A stretch of 64,000 nucleotides of DNA from Chionis minor (taxonomy: Eukaryota > Chordata > Aves > Charadriiformes > Chionididae). A program made the translations under genes and the position numbers. The notes beneath the pieces were generated by a model. That model worked only from the letters and a program-made list of their open reading frames with translations. It was not told where the DNA came from and did no database searches. The stretch's first letter is position 1, and each line of letters starts with the position of its first letter. Location of the stretch: positions 450,464 through 514,463 of the forward strand of contig VZSF01007296.1 of NCBI GenBank assembly GCA_013398295.1. The letters are read 5' to 3'. Below, one piece after another: positions 37,421-50,900 of the stretch.

Positions 37421-38842
37421 AAATGCTTTTTCATGATCAATACCTTCAAAACTCAAGCGATGCCCTTATTTACCCCAAAACCTGTAGCTGCCAGCATACC
37501 TGAATAACAGTGAAGAAGAAAGTAGGTCATGCTGTAAACTCCTGTTGTTTCCCTAGCAGGAGTGTTCTGTGCCTCATCAATATGAGTGAATGTTGTTGTC
37601 TGCTGCCATTTTTAATTACATGCAGTGGCTCACAAAGTCCTTTCAGAGTGACTGAAGCAGATGAAGACTTGCATGCTAATCTGAGACCACACCCCTATTT
37701 CAAATTCTTTTCAAATTGGTCAACAGGTTAAATGATTATTTTGAGGTGAGCTAAGAGCCAGGCGTACATGCAGAGGTAAGAGACAGGTGTGCCTGTGGAA
37801 TGTGTTGACTGCATAAGCCTTTCTTCCCTAGGATATCATGCTAAAAATGAGTTGCATTAGTAAATATGTCGTGAATGACTATTGTTGAGCTCTCCACATG
37901 CAGCAGTGTTTTATCCCATGAGCAACAACAGCAAGTCAGGTACTGAAGAGGTCTTCAAAAGAGAGATCCATTGAAAGAATGGACTGAATTTCAATGTTCA
38001 GAGTATCAGCAAAAAGCTGACCTTTTAAACTTATTTCTCTCTGAGAAAGAGATGCCATTGTTGTAGGAACTCCTCTTCAGTATTGCTCTGTGGGAGAATA
38101 AACAGTGACATGTGCAGGTGACCTTGACTGCTGGGATAAGGAGTTCATTTGCAACCTCTTGCCATGCCTGGGGCATCCTCTCTGTACCTTCCCACCTCCT
38201 GGCTGGGCAGGCGCTGTGCTGTGTGGTGGAGCATGGTTCCTGGAGCCCTGCTGCAGAGACTTCACCAGCAGCCTAAGCTCAGCTTCCCTGAAGTGTTGGC
38301 TTCACTGCTTACACTCACCTGTGTTCCTGGCTTGGCAAATGAGTAGTCCAGGGCAGTTGTCCTGACAGCATCGTACCTAGGTTCTGACTTTAAATTCAGA
38401 TCAATGTGAGGATTAATGGAAATTTGTTTCATTTTTTCTTGTTACTCGTTCCAGGGCTTTTATTAGGACAGACAAAAATCTAGTGTCAACTGAAATTTTT
38501 CATTGGGAATGTGACCTGATGGTCGCAATGAACCCAGTTGGTTCTGGTTAAAGCAGCAGCTGCCAGTTTCTAATTTCTCCATTTCGTGGAGATTGGATCC
38601 TCAGCCTCATGCTTGGACCTCCAGGTGTTCCTGAGCTGCGGTTTTGCTTGGGCTTTAATTTCCCCACAGGGGAGGTGAATATTGTCTCCTGAAAATAGTG
38701 GTGAGCTGGCAGCAGAAATAGGTGGCTCTCCTACCTGCTAGTCAGGATTTGTGACGCTGAAAGGCCTGTTTCCTGATTGCCCATTGCCATCCTGGCTCCT
38801 GGGGAAAAGGCAATTTTAACAATATCTCAGCCGCTGAGACTT
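37421..38842. other. unique stretch with GC-rich patch
   Basis: No gene was recognised. About 38130-38300 is GC-rich and open in three overlapping frames (38077-38265 on -, 38105-38365 and 38149-38346 on +), none of which matches a known protein. The simultaneous openness on both strands fits base composition rather than coding. Confidence 0.45.
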
Positions 38843-38880
38843 TTGCTGAGTAGTTTCAGCCTTGCTGAGTAGTGTCAGCT
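38843..38880. repeat. 19-bp tandem duplication
   Basis: TTGCTGAGTAGTTTCAGCC (38843-38861) is followed directly by TTGCTGAGTAGTGTCAGCT (38862-38880), 17 of 19 bases identical. A short CTCAG/CTGAG inverted repeat lies just to the left. Confidence 0.85.
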
Positions 38881-41800
38881 AAAGTTGACTGAATAACTAA
38901 AATGCTTTTGCTTGCACAAAAGAGAACTGGTATAATCTAAGTTAGTCACCTCCATACAGTTCAATGTTTTATTCAGAATATGTGAGCAGCTCAGTTCTCA
39001 GTGTGATGAGAGCAGTTTCACTCTCTTTACTTCTATCATCTTTGTCCTCAAGTCATCTTGAGGCATTTTGTTTATCTCCTCTCCCAACAACTTCAGCTGA
39101 CGTCTAAGTCTGCATGTTTAGTTGAAGGTGTGGCTTTCAGTGTTTTTCACTGCAGTGCTTTAGAGCAAGGTCTGACCTCCAAAAAGGTCTTTTTGCAGCC
39201 AAAGCCATGTGTCAGACAAATAAATGCTTGTATGAAGTGATTTTTCTAAGGGGAGAGGGAAGAAAAAAATTATTCACTTACCTGGAAAAGGTTGCTGTCT
39301 TCCCAGGAAGGTTTGATATTTTGCTTTTTCCCCCCCTAAGTAAATAAGAAGTCTGAATTTTTTGTGGAGAAACATTATGTGGAAGGAGCTTAAATTAGGT
39401 TCTGGGACTAAGGAAAATAATTATTTTGGGGTTTTTTAATAAAAAATTAAAAGATAGTGCCTTTCTGCTAACAGTGCAATTTACCATTTGGAGACAAATA
39501 GAAGAGCTGCACCACTAAGAGAGAAAGTAAAACTCACTATGTAAAGGCAGTTGATTGCTTCTCTTTGCACTGCTGAACCACTTCAGTCTATCTCATTTTT
39601 ATGACTAAATAAATTGGGGTTTTTTAGGCATATTGTTGTTTATTGCAACATGAAGTAAAACTTTTCAGTTAAATTCCCTTTATACTTGAGCTAAAAAATT
39701 AGAAAATTAATACACTAATGAATTTGGGCAGACCTTGTTTTTATTAGCCTCATACATGGTCTAAATTCATACAGAAATCCACATATCTTCGTGGTTTTTT
39801 GTACAATCGTGTACAATTCTACCAAAGCCCCTGAGGTGTAAATCTTTATGCCACTGATGGGAAAACTTGTTCTGAGAAATCACTATTAATGATTTGTTTC
39901 ACTCATAAAGAAAAGGGCAATAGAAGTAAATAGGACTCAAAATATAAAAAGCTTTCTGGCATCATTTGAACATTATATTCACCGCAAAGGAAAACCTGCT
40001 AAAAGGCTTATCTAACAGGATGCCAGTAAGGAATCTAGATTGTTGTTATCTGTATTAAATTTTAGTCAGTGAGCCATATCCTAAATAAGAGGTGAACAAC
40101 GTCAACAAGTTGTGGATTCCAGCCCAACCATACAATTAAAAAATCTAGTGAATCAAAAATCACCCATCTTGACTGTGTGAACAACAGCAGCTCGCTGAAC
40201 TCAGTGGAATTACAACAGTATAATTCTTGAATTTATGGTAGGTTAACACTTCCCATGCATAGTTGAACATGAAAATTCATTATTATTAAAAAATATTACC
40301 CTGCTATGTAGCTAGTACCGTCAACTCTGAGAGCCAATCCACTCCCAACTAACCGAAACAAACCTGATCCCCAAAACCCAGCTATCTTCACACAAATCTA
40401 GACCACTCAGTTGTGATGCTGCCAAGAATAGGCTGAACTTTAAGGTAAATATAAACATGGTTGTTTTTACTTCATAAATAATTCTGGTTTCTATTTTCAG
40501 GATTTACCCTATTAAAAAATTGAGGGGAAAAAAAAGAAGAAAGGTGAGTGTGGTAGTCTCATTTAATCATATGATTCCAGAAGCATATATTTTAAGATTT
40601 TTTGATGAGATAACACAAAAAAAAGCAGAGAAAAATGGTGGTAACAGTGATGGAGCTTTACCAATAGACGAGAAATGTAACATTCTAAAACAGTGATGAA
40701 GAGTATAGTGACATTTTACAGGCAAAATTTTAGTGGCAATCTGTAAAGGATAAATAAGCCACCAATGAGTGGTGTTTTGCAAAGCATGTTTGTGGAGTAG
40801 TTTAGCTCTTGGGGTGGGTTGATGTTGTCTGCAACAGATTCAAGGAAAAATACAAAACATAGCAGAAGTTCTGGAAGTACAAGCAAGAAATAATATTAAG
40901 TTGAAAGAACATAAGTGTGTTTGTAACTCAAGAAAATAGGCTCTGTTCTACCAAAAAATGTTGTGCTTTATCTGTTCTATGAAAGATGAATGCTGCCTTT
41001 ACATTTGTTGTTCTTTAAATGCAAGTTATGAAAATGAAAGTGCAAACACAGTTAGCTATTCTTCTGCAGAAGCCTTCTGAAAATCAAGTTACATTGAGAT
41101 GTCTGTTGTTCTGAATACTTACTGCAATAAGTGAACTTACGTGTTTCTTTTGAGACATCTGCAAATGTTAGCATTTTTGTTACTTAAATTATCATGTGAA
41201 TAATTGTACATTGAATTAAACTAGCTCTATAAAATGATAAAAATTAATTGAATTTGGTTAAATTATGTTCTTACAGTCTTTACAAGGAATACTTTCAGAA
41301 TTACGGATTACTGAAAAATAGCAACAAAAAAACAAAGGAAGAAAGTCAAAGCTAGTAATATGAATGGAATAAATAGTTGATTGTTATGCACAATGGAAAA
41401 ACAGAAGAGAAATCACACTTTGGCTGCAATGAACAGAGCTGATCTCTGGGATATTATTATTAATACTAATATATATTTTGCAGTCAGAATGTTTCTGCAG
41501 CCTATAAACAACTTATTCTTTCTCATCGACACATGCTTCCTTACTACTGTAAGAAATATTGCAAAATTTTCCTCTGAAGTCATGTACCTTATGTAAACAT
41601 ATCTGAATGTGTTCTTATGAAGCTAGAATGCAGTATCCTGCAAATAACAGCATAAATATCACTTGTCGTGTTTCAGACATTCTTATTTAGCCACACACGC
41701 GCCATGATATATACGACTTTTTAACTAGAAGGGCTGTGTGTTGGAGGGTGTGTATGTTTTGGTTGTTTTTTTTTTTTCCTGTGAGATTTTGCTTCAATGA

Positions 41801-41974
41801 GTGTTCTCAAAGGAAGGTATTCAATTAAACAAAAAAAAGCGAGTTTAATCTGATGAATTTTTATTCTACAATCTTAAGTCTGTTGTGGTTAAAAATGTAA
41901 AATTCTGCACCTTGTGTGGGTGTGTTTTCCTTCCTTATATGTTTACAGAAGTGATTAATAATAAACAACTTTTA
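38881..41974. other. unique non-coding stretch
   Basis: No gene or transposable element was recognised. It contains a T12 run at 41766-41777 preceded by a G/T-rich lead. Confidence 0.5.
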
Positions 41975-42002
41975 CTCTGGTGTTACTGTAGCAACACCAG
42001 AG
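41975..42002. repeat. 10-bp inverted repeat with 8-nt loop
   Basis: CTCTGGTGTT and AACACCAGAG pair perfectly around ACTGTAGC. A T14 run follows 22 bp to the right (42025-42038). On RNA the hairpin plus U-tract would resemble an RNA polymerase III stop region, but no upstream pol III gene is visible. Confidence 0.7.
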
Positions 42003-44375
42003 AATGCACTGATATTGCTATTGCTTTTTTTTTTTTTTAAGACCTTAAACAAACTAATTACACTGGCAGTATTTCTATGCTAATGTACCAACACTACAGG
42101 CATGAAATTGTTCAACTAGCTATCTTAGGATTCTCTTTTGTAAATTTGGTAGCGGTAATATTGCTGGTCATATCAGCTGTGTTCATTTTACTAGATGATA
42201 CAGTTTTGTTATAGACTAATTTTAAGAAACTGCTAGTAGATTGTACTAGATATTTATTGAATGTTATAGATGCTGCAAGGTCAGCAGTATCTCTTACTGA
42301 TTGCATTAGCTCATCTCTGGAAAAGACTGTGCAATAAAATTATTTGTTTTCAATGCCTCCAGTAAGTATGCCATGCATTTGGTGTTATTTCTGTAGCTTC
42401 ATCTGGTGATAGTTACAATTAAAATTACATTTTGTAGTGGAATTTCTTATCTGATAGCATATTATGATTTAACATAGATACTTTTCACACATAGGCTCAC
42501 TAATGGGATAGACAATATTATTCTTACTTAGCATTAAACAGCTATTGCTTGGTAACTTTTTCAGTGATGCTTTGTACTTTTTCTCAGATACATTTTAATG
42601 TGTATTTCTGCTAGATTAAATAAGAATGTTTTGACTAAGAAAACCTTTTGTTCAACATAGATTCATTCCTTTTCACATATCTGAATGTATTGAGAGTCCT
42701 ATTTGAAGGAAGATAGATAATATTTAAAAAAAATTCTGTGGTAATGAATAAATTGACAGTGAAAAGAAAAAGAAAGCATTTGTTAATACCTTGTACACCA
42801 AACTTTTCTGAGATTACTCCACAGTATTAAATGAGACTATTTTAACTTAAAAAATAGTTTTGAGCTGGACATAATTCCAAATTTTGGAAGGTGGGGTTTT
42901 TTTTATTCTCTTTTTAATATTTGAAGGTATCCCACAAAAGAAGAAGGATTTTTTTTTTTTTTCTTTTCGTTGCCTTATTAGAGACAAGTCTGAGAGACAA
43001 ATATTTCCAATCTAGTGTACTTAGGTGGGTTTTGTATGGTACTCAGCATACCCATTTCCATTCTGAGGCAATGCATTTGAGTTTTGCAGTAGGGCATAAG
43101 AATGAGCACTTGATAATACAGCTAAATGAAAGATCTTGAGTTCAAGATGAGAATAATGAAAATAATCATTCAGATGATATTAAAAGACATCCAAGGGGGA
43201 AATTATTTAATTTTCAAAGAGAATACAATAGAATACATAAAATAAGTAGTATAGATTGGGGGGGAGCTATTTTTGATTTTGTTAATATTTTCTGGAAGTG
43301 TGAAGAGTAGCTGTTCCCATATTTTAGTTTCTTCTCTCCTTTTTTCCCCCATGATTTTGGAGGAAGTTCTGCATTAGAATGTCAGATATTCTTATAATTT
43401 CCACGCATGACAGCTAAATGGAAATGATAATTTTTTCTTTTTAACTACTTGGGACGCTCAGCTGCATAGAGTCAACCTTGCTTTGATTAAATTTATAGGT
43501 AGAAAAATGTCCAAGTCGGTCTTGAGAATTAATTCATAGAAGCATAAAGAACTCAGTAGATATAGGAAAAAATACTATATTGGTATCAATAACTTTTCTG
43601 TGGCATCTGGGGTCACATCACTCTTTCCTCCAAAAATAGTAGGCCTCCATCTGTCCCTGTGAGCCAATAGCTTTGGCAAAATTAAAGAACAAGTCTGTTC
43701 TGGCTCTAATTTACAATGACACACAGTATGGTAATTTGCTTTGCTTCAGTCAGATGTTTTGGTGTCTGTGGCTCTATTCTGTGCAAAGCTTCCAGTGTTT
43801 TCTGTTGAGTGTGAAACAGATATTTAATGCATTGTTTTAGGCATCAGCCAAGTGCTGCAGTATCTGAACATAAAATAGATCCTTTGATCCAGTGATGGAT
43901 GGCAATCTTTTGCACTGGTGAGATTCCAAGCTTTATTTTTGTTTGTTTGGGGTTGTGGGNGTGTTTTTTTTTTTTTTGTTTTTTTTTTGTGAAAGCATGA
44001 GAGGTCAAAGCAGCTCTGGGGCTCTCGCCATTGAACAACTCCTATGAGGAGCAGAACTCGGCAGATGAGGTGGTGGGGAACTGGGTACTCTGGGGCAGGC
44101 TGCCAGGCCACTGGTTGTGATATGATGACGTGTGAGTTATGTTAACGCTCTCCTTCCCTCTGAGAAACTCCAACAGAAATTAGAGAAAAAACGTCCTGAC
44201 AAAGGTGTACTTCCAGTCTGGTATCTTAGTTTTTTCTGTTTACTTCCATGTTTCCATGAAAAATGCTGTTGCTACACATAGCTTTGCATTTTTTAATGTG
44301 ATATATTCCAAGAATTTGTGGAAATAGAAAAAAACCGCTCCACTCAATATTGAAAGCGTTACAAAAACCAAAAGT
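42003..44375. other. unique non-coding stretch with simple tracts
   Basis: No gene was recognised. It holds T14 at 42025-42038, T14 at 42949-42962, and a G/T-rich block at about 43938-43990 with T14 (43964-43977) and T10 (43979-43988). Confidence 0.5.
43960..43960. other. ambiguous base (N)
   Basis: The only N in the window, between a GGG and a G/T tract. It marks uncertain base calling in a low-complexity region and puts an X into minus-strand frames 43824-44111 and 43844-44038, which are not believed to be real. Confidence 0.95.
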
Positions 44376-44500
44376 CACTGTTACACCCTTTACCCGAATA
44401 CTGTGTTCAGTTCTAATCATCTAGAGGAAGCCTAGCGAAAGGCTACTGGAGTAATCAGAAAAATAGGGAGCTCATTTTACCAGAGTGCTGAAAGAGACTG
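44376..44500 (+). mobile_element. ancient CR1-clade LINE relic (ORF2 C-terminal region)
   Basis: CACCCTTTACCCGAATACTG then TGTTCAGTTCT reads L-H-P-L-P-E-Y-C-V-Q-F, matching the [12 protein letters not shown] motif of CR1 ORF2. About 40 bases later GCGAAAGGCTACTGGAGTAA then TCAGAAAAATAGG reads R-K-A-T-G-V-I-R-K, matching R-R-A-T-R-M-I-R-G. Some residues between the two motifs are missing and stops are present. Sequence to about 44860 may contain more of the same relic, including a GGTTAGATGTGATGAC block like the CR1 3' UTR, but that part is too decayed to assert. Confidence 0.65.
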
Positions 44501-46790
44501 GTTTTTTTTCTATCGAGGTCATAGATTGTATAATTGCTTGCTAGGAATTTATCAAAAGGAGAAACCATGCTGGTCAGATGGTACAAGAAACCAAAGAGCA
44601 AATGCACATGAGACAAAGGATCAAGGATGGCGAAAACAACTACAACAAACATTAGAATAGTACGGAGCCAGTAGCCGTAAGAAGAATGAGGTTTTGAATT
44701 AGCCTTTCTTTAGGTCTGCTTTGGCTATGCAGTCTAGCCAATTTGGTGAGAGAGTGCTTATGAAAGGGACTGGGCTCTACAGATTGTCTCAGGCAAGAAG
44801 GGGTTAGATGTGATGACAATGGCAGCTGTCTTCAGTGTTTTATTCCTAAAATACTGTCTTAAGCACCTTGTACCACATCTGGGGACTATTATTTACAGGT
44901 GGCTGTTCTGCTTCTCTTTCAGCTCAGATGTATGGCATGCCTTATATACAGTAAAATTCTAGATGTTGTCAATGTGGCTGCATTACATTACTTCAGGGCT
45001 TATGTTGCTCCAAGAGCTTGTAATTCAGGCTGGTATGTTCAGAGAGGCTGTTGGATTTAGGTGTCTAAATCACATTGATGTCGCACATAAATAAATGTCA
45101 GTAGTTAGATATATTGGTTTGAAGTCTGCACTCCTTAGCTGTGAATAAATTTGTGATTTAACAGTGCAGTTTTGGATTTTGAAAAATGGCTTTCCGATCT
45201 CAGTTCTGTATTTCACTTATATTTCAGTGCATTTATTAGCATTGCCTGTTAATTGACATAATTAAATAATGTACAATCACACTGATCTTACTGCTTTTCC
45301 TGTAAACGAAGAAGTTCATTCACGAGTGAGTTACATTCCAACAAGAGGGAACCAGTTTTCCTCTCAAGTTATTTCAGCTAATTGGCATGAGAGGGTCAAG
45401 ATCCACTGCATTAGCTCTTTGTAATTTTCATTACCTTTTATGCTGCCGTTTTTTCCATTTCCTGACCATAAAATCTTGTTACATTTAAGAGGGTCTGAAT
45501 TTAAGATGGTGTTTCTGGTATAGAACGTATATCACATTAAAAAAACTTAAAGTATATATTTACCAAAGTTACATTCTTGCAAAAGTAATCTCTTTGACTT
45601 GAATAAGAATATTTATTTGAACAACTGCTATTTAGCATCAGTAACATGGATTAATTTAATTCTATTTTGCAGGGAAATGTGTTTTATCATTGGATGTTGC
45701 TACAGTCACTTACAGAATTTGCTTAGTAACTCCTTGTAAAAATTGCTCTCATATTCACACAGAGAAAAAGCAGTCTGAAGAAAGATCTGACAACTAGAAT
45801 AAAAAGTGTCTGTTTGAATAAAATATAAAATCTTTTTCAAGGAGATATAATCTCTTCTAGGTATCAATTAACTTCAATTTCAGTATTAATTCATTAAAGT
45901 GTTTTATTTTCTAATGTCAAAAGGGGTTAATGAAAAGTAATTTCACTGAAGTTAATCACTCTTCCATACGGTTTTTCAAATAACTTGATACAAGGGAATT
46001 CAGGATGAGGCCCTGCACTTAGAAGGTAAAAGGGCACAGATCCTGGTCATCATTATTTTAATTCTTGTAAGTTAATTTGTGTTGAAGAATTTCTGTCTGC
46101 GCGGTACTTAGGCTGAAGCCAATTGTGAGAGCTTCTAATTGAGCCTCCTACGAAGACAAGTAGTCTACCATTGAAAAATTGCCTTTTTCAACTAAAAATT
46201 ACTTTTTCCTCTCTGTTTCCAGAAGAAGCGAATGTGTTTAACGGCGTGTCATTCTGGGGTTCTCTGCGCCATTCTCTGTGCCCACATATAAGATCAGTTT
46301 CTGTAACTCTTTCACCCTGGTGAGGGTTCCACCTCCTCCACACGTGCTCAGCTGTGGGATGGCTTGCACTGGTTTGGCAGAGGGGGGCTCTGTCTTCCCT
46401 CTCCTCTGTGCTTCTCGCAGAGGCTGGTGCTGCTTCTTTGGCAGCGACTGTGGCCTCTCTGCACACCTTTGTGTCGCTTACCCGTTTCAGCAGCACTGGT
46501 TTTTGTGTTCAATTCTGGTTCATGGACAAAAAATTCACATAGTTTTGGAACTGCTGTTCAGTCACAATCACCTACTGTGGTAGTCAATCTCGAAGTTAAC
46601 CACAAATGAAAAATATTTCTGATTAAGGCTGGTTTTAGCCAAATAACATGTGCTTTCAGTGTATTCTAGATAGCTGCTTTGGTCTCGGTGTTACATGACA
46701 GCTAGTATCCATGCAGCTATCAGAAATCACAGAATTTAGAATTTAGCGTTATTTCATCTCAGGGCATTTATTGTATAGAGTAAATAGTGC
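44501..46790. other. unique stretch with GC-rich patch
   Basis: No gene was recognised. About 46240-46500 is GC-richer, with open frames on both strands (46188-46496 on -, 46278-46583 and others on +) that resemble no family I know. The segment 45240-45480 contains several TAATT cores and looks like it could be a conserved non-coding element, which is only an impression. Confidence 0.45.
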
Positions 46791-46807
46791 TTTTTTTTTT
46801 TTTTTTT
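46791..46807 (+). repeat. poly(T) tract, 17 T
   Basis: An uninterrupted T17 followed by CCCC. Confidence 0.95.
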
Positions 46808-47905
46808 CCCCTTGTCGTCTTTTGAGGATACTCAGATCTGCAGCTGGTTTATCTGCTGTTGTGCCAACATTCCTTGGATCTTCATGCTCCAAAACAACTA
46901 GCAAAGAATGTGATGATGTTATGGGATTACTTTTGTGAATTTACTTATAAATGAAATGAATCACAGCTTTGAATTGAGGTTCTTTTTCCTCAGGAAATAG
47001 AACTGAAATGAAAGGATCTATAAAACATCATCTCTTTTTTTTTCCTGCATAAATAAAATGTAAGTGTGTATAAGCGCTTTTTCGAAAGTGTGGAGAGTTC
47101 TCAATTAAAGGAAGGTGATGTAAGTCAAAGTGTAGTAACATTATTGCAGTTGAGGCAGTGGTAAAAACATCTGAAAGTGGTAAAGATGAAATATGCATCA
47201 AGCTGCATAATTTTTCTGTTCTTCTCTGGCAATATCTGTGTATAATTGTGTCTATGTTTATGTGTTGGATATATGTGTGATTGTATATATAGATAATAGT
47301 ATAGATCTTTGTGTGAGTGTGTAAATGTGTACTAAGTATCCAAGAATTCAAGCTCCTAATTATTTTCTTTTTTTTTTCCTGTTTCTTTTTTTCTTATCCA
47401 GGACATTTTCAGATTATTTTATGCTTTTTCTTCCCTCAGTCACCTGCTCACTCATCTCGCAAATCTTTCAAAAGATTGACTTCTTGCTCTTTGCTTCTTA
47501 TAACTACTTGCAGAATAAAACTTCACTGAGAATATGAAAGTGCCTTGAAATAATTTAAAGGCAAGAAGAAATTCAGAATAACTTTTGAATAGCAAAACAG
47601 AAGTATCCAAGTGGTTGTAAAAATTTTTCTCAGGTAGGCAATATTTCTCTTATTGTTAATAATACTGGATGGTGTATATGCACAAATGTGATCTAGATCA
47701 ACTGAAACCACATCTGCATGTTGGTCAATTTAACCAGAACTAATGATAGGGTTTTTTTGCTTGGTTTAAGTTGCCTTAGAGAGAACAAAAGGTACCTGAT
47801 CCACAGGAAAGCCCAGGACAAAAAGCTACAAAATTGAAAAACTTTTAAGCAATATGATTGGCAGCTGTTCACCACATTGTGAGTCATTTCTTCTTGTAAT
47901 CAGTC
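46808..47905. other. unique stretch with TG/TA-rich segment
   Basis: No gene was recognised. About 47240-47340 is an impure TG/TA-rich segment that explains the Tyr/Ile/His-rich minus-strand frame 47028-47351, so I do not accept that frame as coding. Confidence 0.5.
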
Positions 47906-47927
47906 TTTTTTTTTTTTTTTTTTTTTG
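47906..47927 (+). repeat. poly(T) tract, 22 T
   Basis: The longest homopolymer in the window. Neither flank reads as a retrocopied mRNA. Confidence 0.95.
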
Positions 47928-50900
47928 CTAGGGGAAATAATTTAGGAAACAGAAATGGGATCTGAATTTATTTTGCTTTTAAAATACAATAGATTGCTTT
48001 CAAGATCAAGTAAGCATTGGGTAAGTTGAGTGGTTATGTGATTCATGTGACAGCATAGGCAGTGTGCCTCTGAGTGAACGCCAAATTGCTGAGTACTGGG
48101 AACATAACATTCAACTTTTTCCTTTAAGTAAAGAGGAATTGCTAACAGAAATATTACATGGCCTTGGTAATATTTCCATGAATATGACATAAGTAAGATT
48201 CAAGTATAGGCAACACTTGTTTGCTTTTGTAATGTAAGATTTTGCAATTAATATTATTAAAATGAAAGATTTGTAACATACTGATTGAAGGAACATAAAG
48301 TTTTTCTAGGCAATATTTTGAAATCTGGTGCAAGAAAATAAAATATTTCCAAAAAGGTTGTGTTAAAAATGTTTTCAAACTGCCTTTGTGTTTTGAAAAA
48401 CTTTAAGAAACAAAATATTATACTCAATCTGTAAATCTTTAATTTTCTAATTCTGATTGTTAGAGTAATTCATTATAGAGACAAAAAATAAGCATGAACC
48501 TCAAGATCATAGCCTTGAGTTTTCATTCATTGTAATGAAAGATTATTATGAAAATATTATATATAAAGCTAAAACAATCTGGTGAAGGAAATACTTTTCA
48601 AATTAAAGACTAAATTATCCAACTGTATATGATATAGCAATAAATCCAAAGGAGAGGAATCTATCCTGTTAGATTAAGGGTGTTTTCTTTTGCAAAGACT
48701 ACATTTTACCTCTCCTCCTCCTCAGGTTCACTGTTATCTAGGAACAGAATTTATCTATCATTTACCCATTATCTTTGAGTGTGCAAATTCTTCGATCTTT
48801 GTTTTCAAATCCAGGAATTTGGTGGATTGAAAAGTTTGATTTCTACAGGACTGAGGCTTTTTTCCTCCTTAAATGAGGTCATGAAATCATAGCAGATAGC
48901 TAAAAAGAAAATCTAACATTAAAAGAGTGCTTCATGGTGGAGTTCAAAAAGTGGCTTGAGCCAAAACACTATACTTTAAAGATTGTAGCCTGAGAAACTA
49001 ATATAAAGAAGCATATCTCTAAGGCAGAACGGAAATTACTAGAAACGTCAATATGGCTCAAAAAAAGGTGGCGATGTGAGATCAGTAAAAGAGCATAAGA
49101 CAGCCATGGTTTTTTAGCAGTGAATGCTACAGACAACATAAATTTGGCAACATATTTGGTCAATTGCACAGGAATAATGCGCACAACCCCCTTATATGTA
49201 GCTCCAGAAACAATCTATTTTCTCAATAAAATATTAGAATTACCACTTCATTGTCATGTGATATTAGTAAAACTGCAATCACACTTTGGGAGAAGAGACT
49301 AAAAATGCGTTTGCGTGGTAAGGTTAAGCACAGTTATACTGGGTAGATAGACTAGAAAGAATTCCCTGAGATTCAGAACAGGCAGTCAAATACTTTTAAA
49401 GAAATGTTGTCTGAACAAGTTATCACGTGCTTATCCGCTGTAATAATCCTTGTATGTTCTTTTGCTACATTCAGTACTTGCCACTGTTGTAGACAGAACA
49501 CTGAATTAAAAAGTCAATGTACCAAATCCTGCCTTTATGTGCCCATTATACAGCTATTTTCCACAAGCACATTATCATGGTTACACAGCAACCAGTCTTG
49601 ATGATATTCTAGAAAACAGGAGAAAAGTTTCCTTCTTATGATTGTACAAGCAGTATATAGCTATTGATCAGCTATACAGGTTGCTGCTTTGAAGAGGAGT
49701 GTAGAAGAAATTGCTTTAGTATTTTGGGTGATTTTCTTATACTGATCCTGGCAAGGTCCATTAAATACCAGGAAAAAAATCAACCTGATGCATTAGATTA
49801 AATTTCTGTAAATGTAATTAAATCCTGTCCTAAGTTTGTTCATGTATCAGTAAACCAATTCCATTTAGTCAAACATTTGCTTTGAGTCTGGACAAAATTA
49901 AATTAATTTCCCTAGCTGTGAACTATAGGAAAGCAACATATAGTAAATTACTCAAGCATTCAGACTATTGACTCAAAAGGCAGAGTTACAACAGAAATGT
50001 TGATATATTCAGTAAAAGGTGCCATTAGAAGAAATGTACTTAACCTGGGGAGCAATTAATTTTTGGTTATTGAATTATTTATAACAATTAAAATAGATGA
50101 ATAAAAGAATTATTAGGGAAGGTTTATTTCCTTCTGGCTCTTGGAGTTCAATTCTAAAAGCATGAAATTTCTCCTCAAATTCTGCAGTATGCTTGACAGG
50201 GGTGAGACTAAGCTGAATCGGAACAGCTCACAAAGACAGCCCTGCTCAGAAAGTGAGCGGGGAGGGGAAAAGTGTAAGTGGAGGGAATCTAAGAGGACCA
50301 GGGTTAGGACCATTATCTGCGCAGGAGAAAGGTTTCAAACTGTTTTCATATGCATGTGTGTCGAAGAAGATCTCGACTCACAGAGGGGTTGTGCCTGGAG
50401 AAAAACAAACCAAAAGATTTGGAACAGGTTTTGAGGGGAGATCTGTTCCCCGTTCTTCACAGGTTTGCAGTGAGATGAAGAGCGAGATCCTAGCCGTCTG
50501 TCCCCTCTCTGCCCTGAGCCAAGAGGAAGTCCCACGAGCGAGGCCAGCAGAGCTCAGCTTGCACCGTCAGTGCTGGTGGGAGGCAGGAGCTCGGCACTGC
50601 TGGGCAGGTGGGTCCCAGCTCTCAGTAACCGTATTCCATCAGGGTTTCTGGCTGGGATTGAGTGAGCTCGAGGTATATGGAAGAAAGCCCTGAGACTGCC
50701 CAAAAGTGCTCACGGTACAGAAACATGATTGACGCTCACCTCTGATTTCATGATTAGGGCATTCATTAAGAGAGGGGGATTCTAGGGTCGTTTTAATTAT
50801 TGGTATAATGTAATAAGAGCCTGAGAACATCATCTTCCTCTGAGTGCCCTGTATTTGAGGAGGCCTAAACTCTGAATATCAGATCTGGCTGTATTCAGGA

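Noticed and set aside
43824..44111. 95-codon minus-strand frame containing an X
   Set aside because: It runs through a poly(T)/G tract and the single N at 43960, and its Lys-rich stretch is simple sequence.
47028..47351. 107-codon minus-strand frame
   Set aside because: It is largely produced by a TG/TA-rich low-complexity segment.
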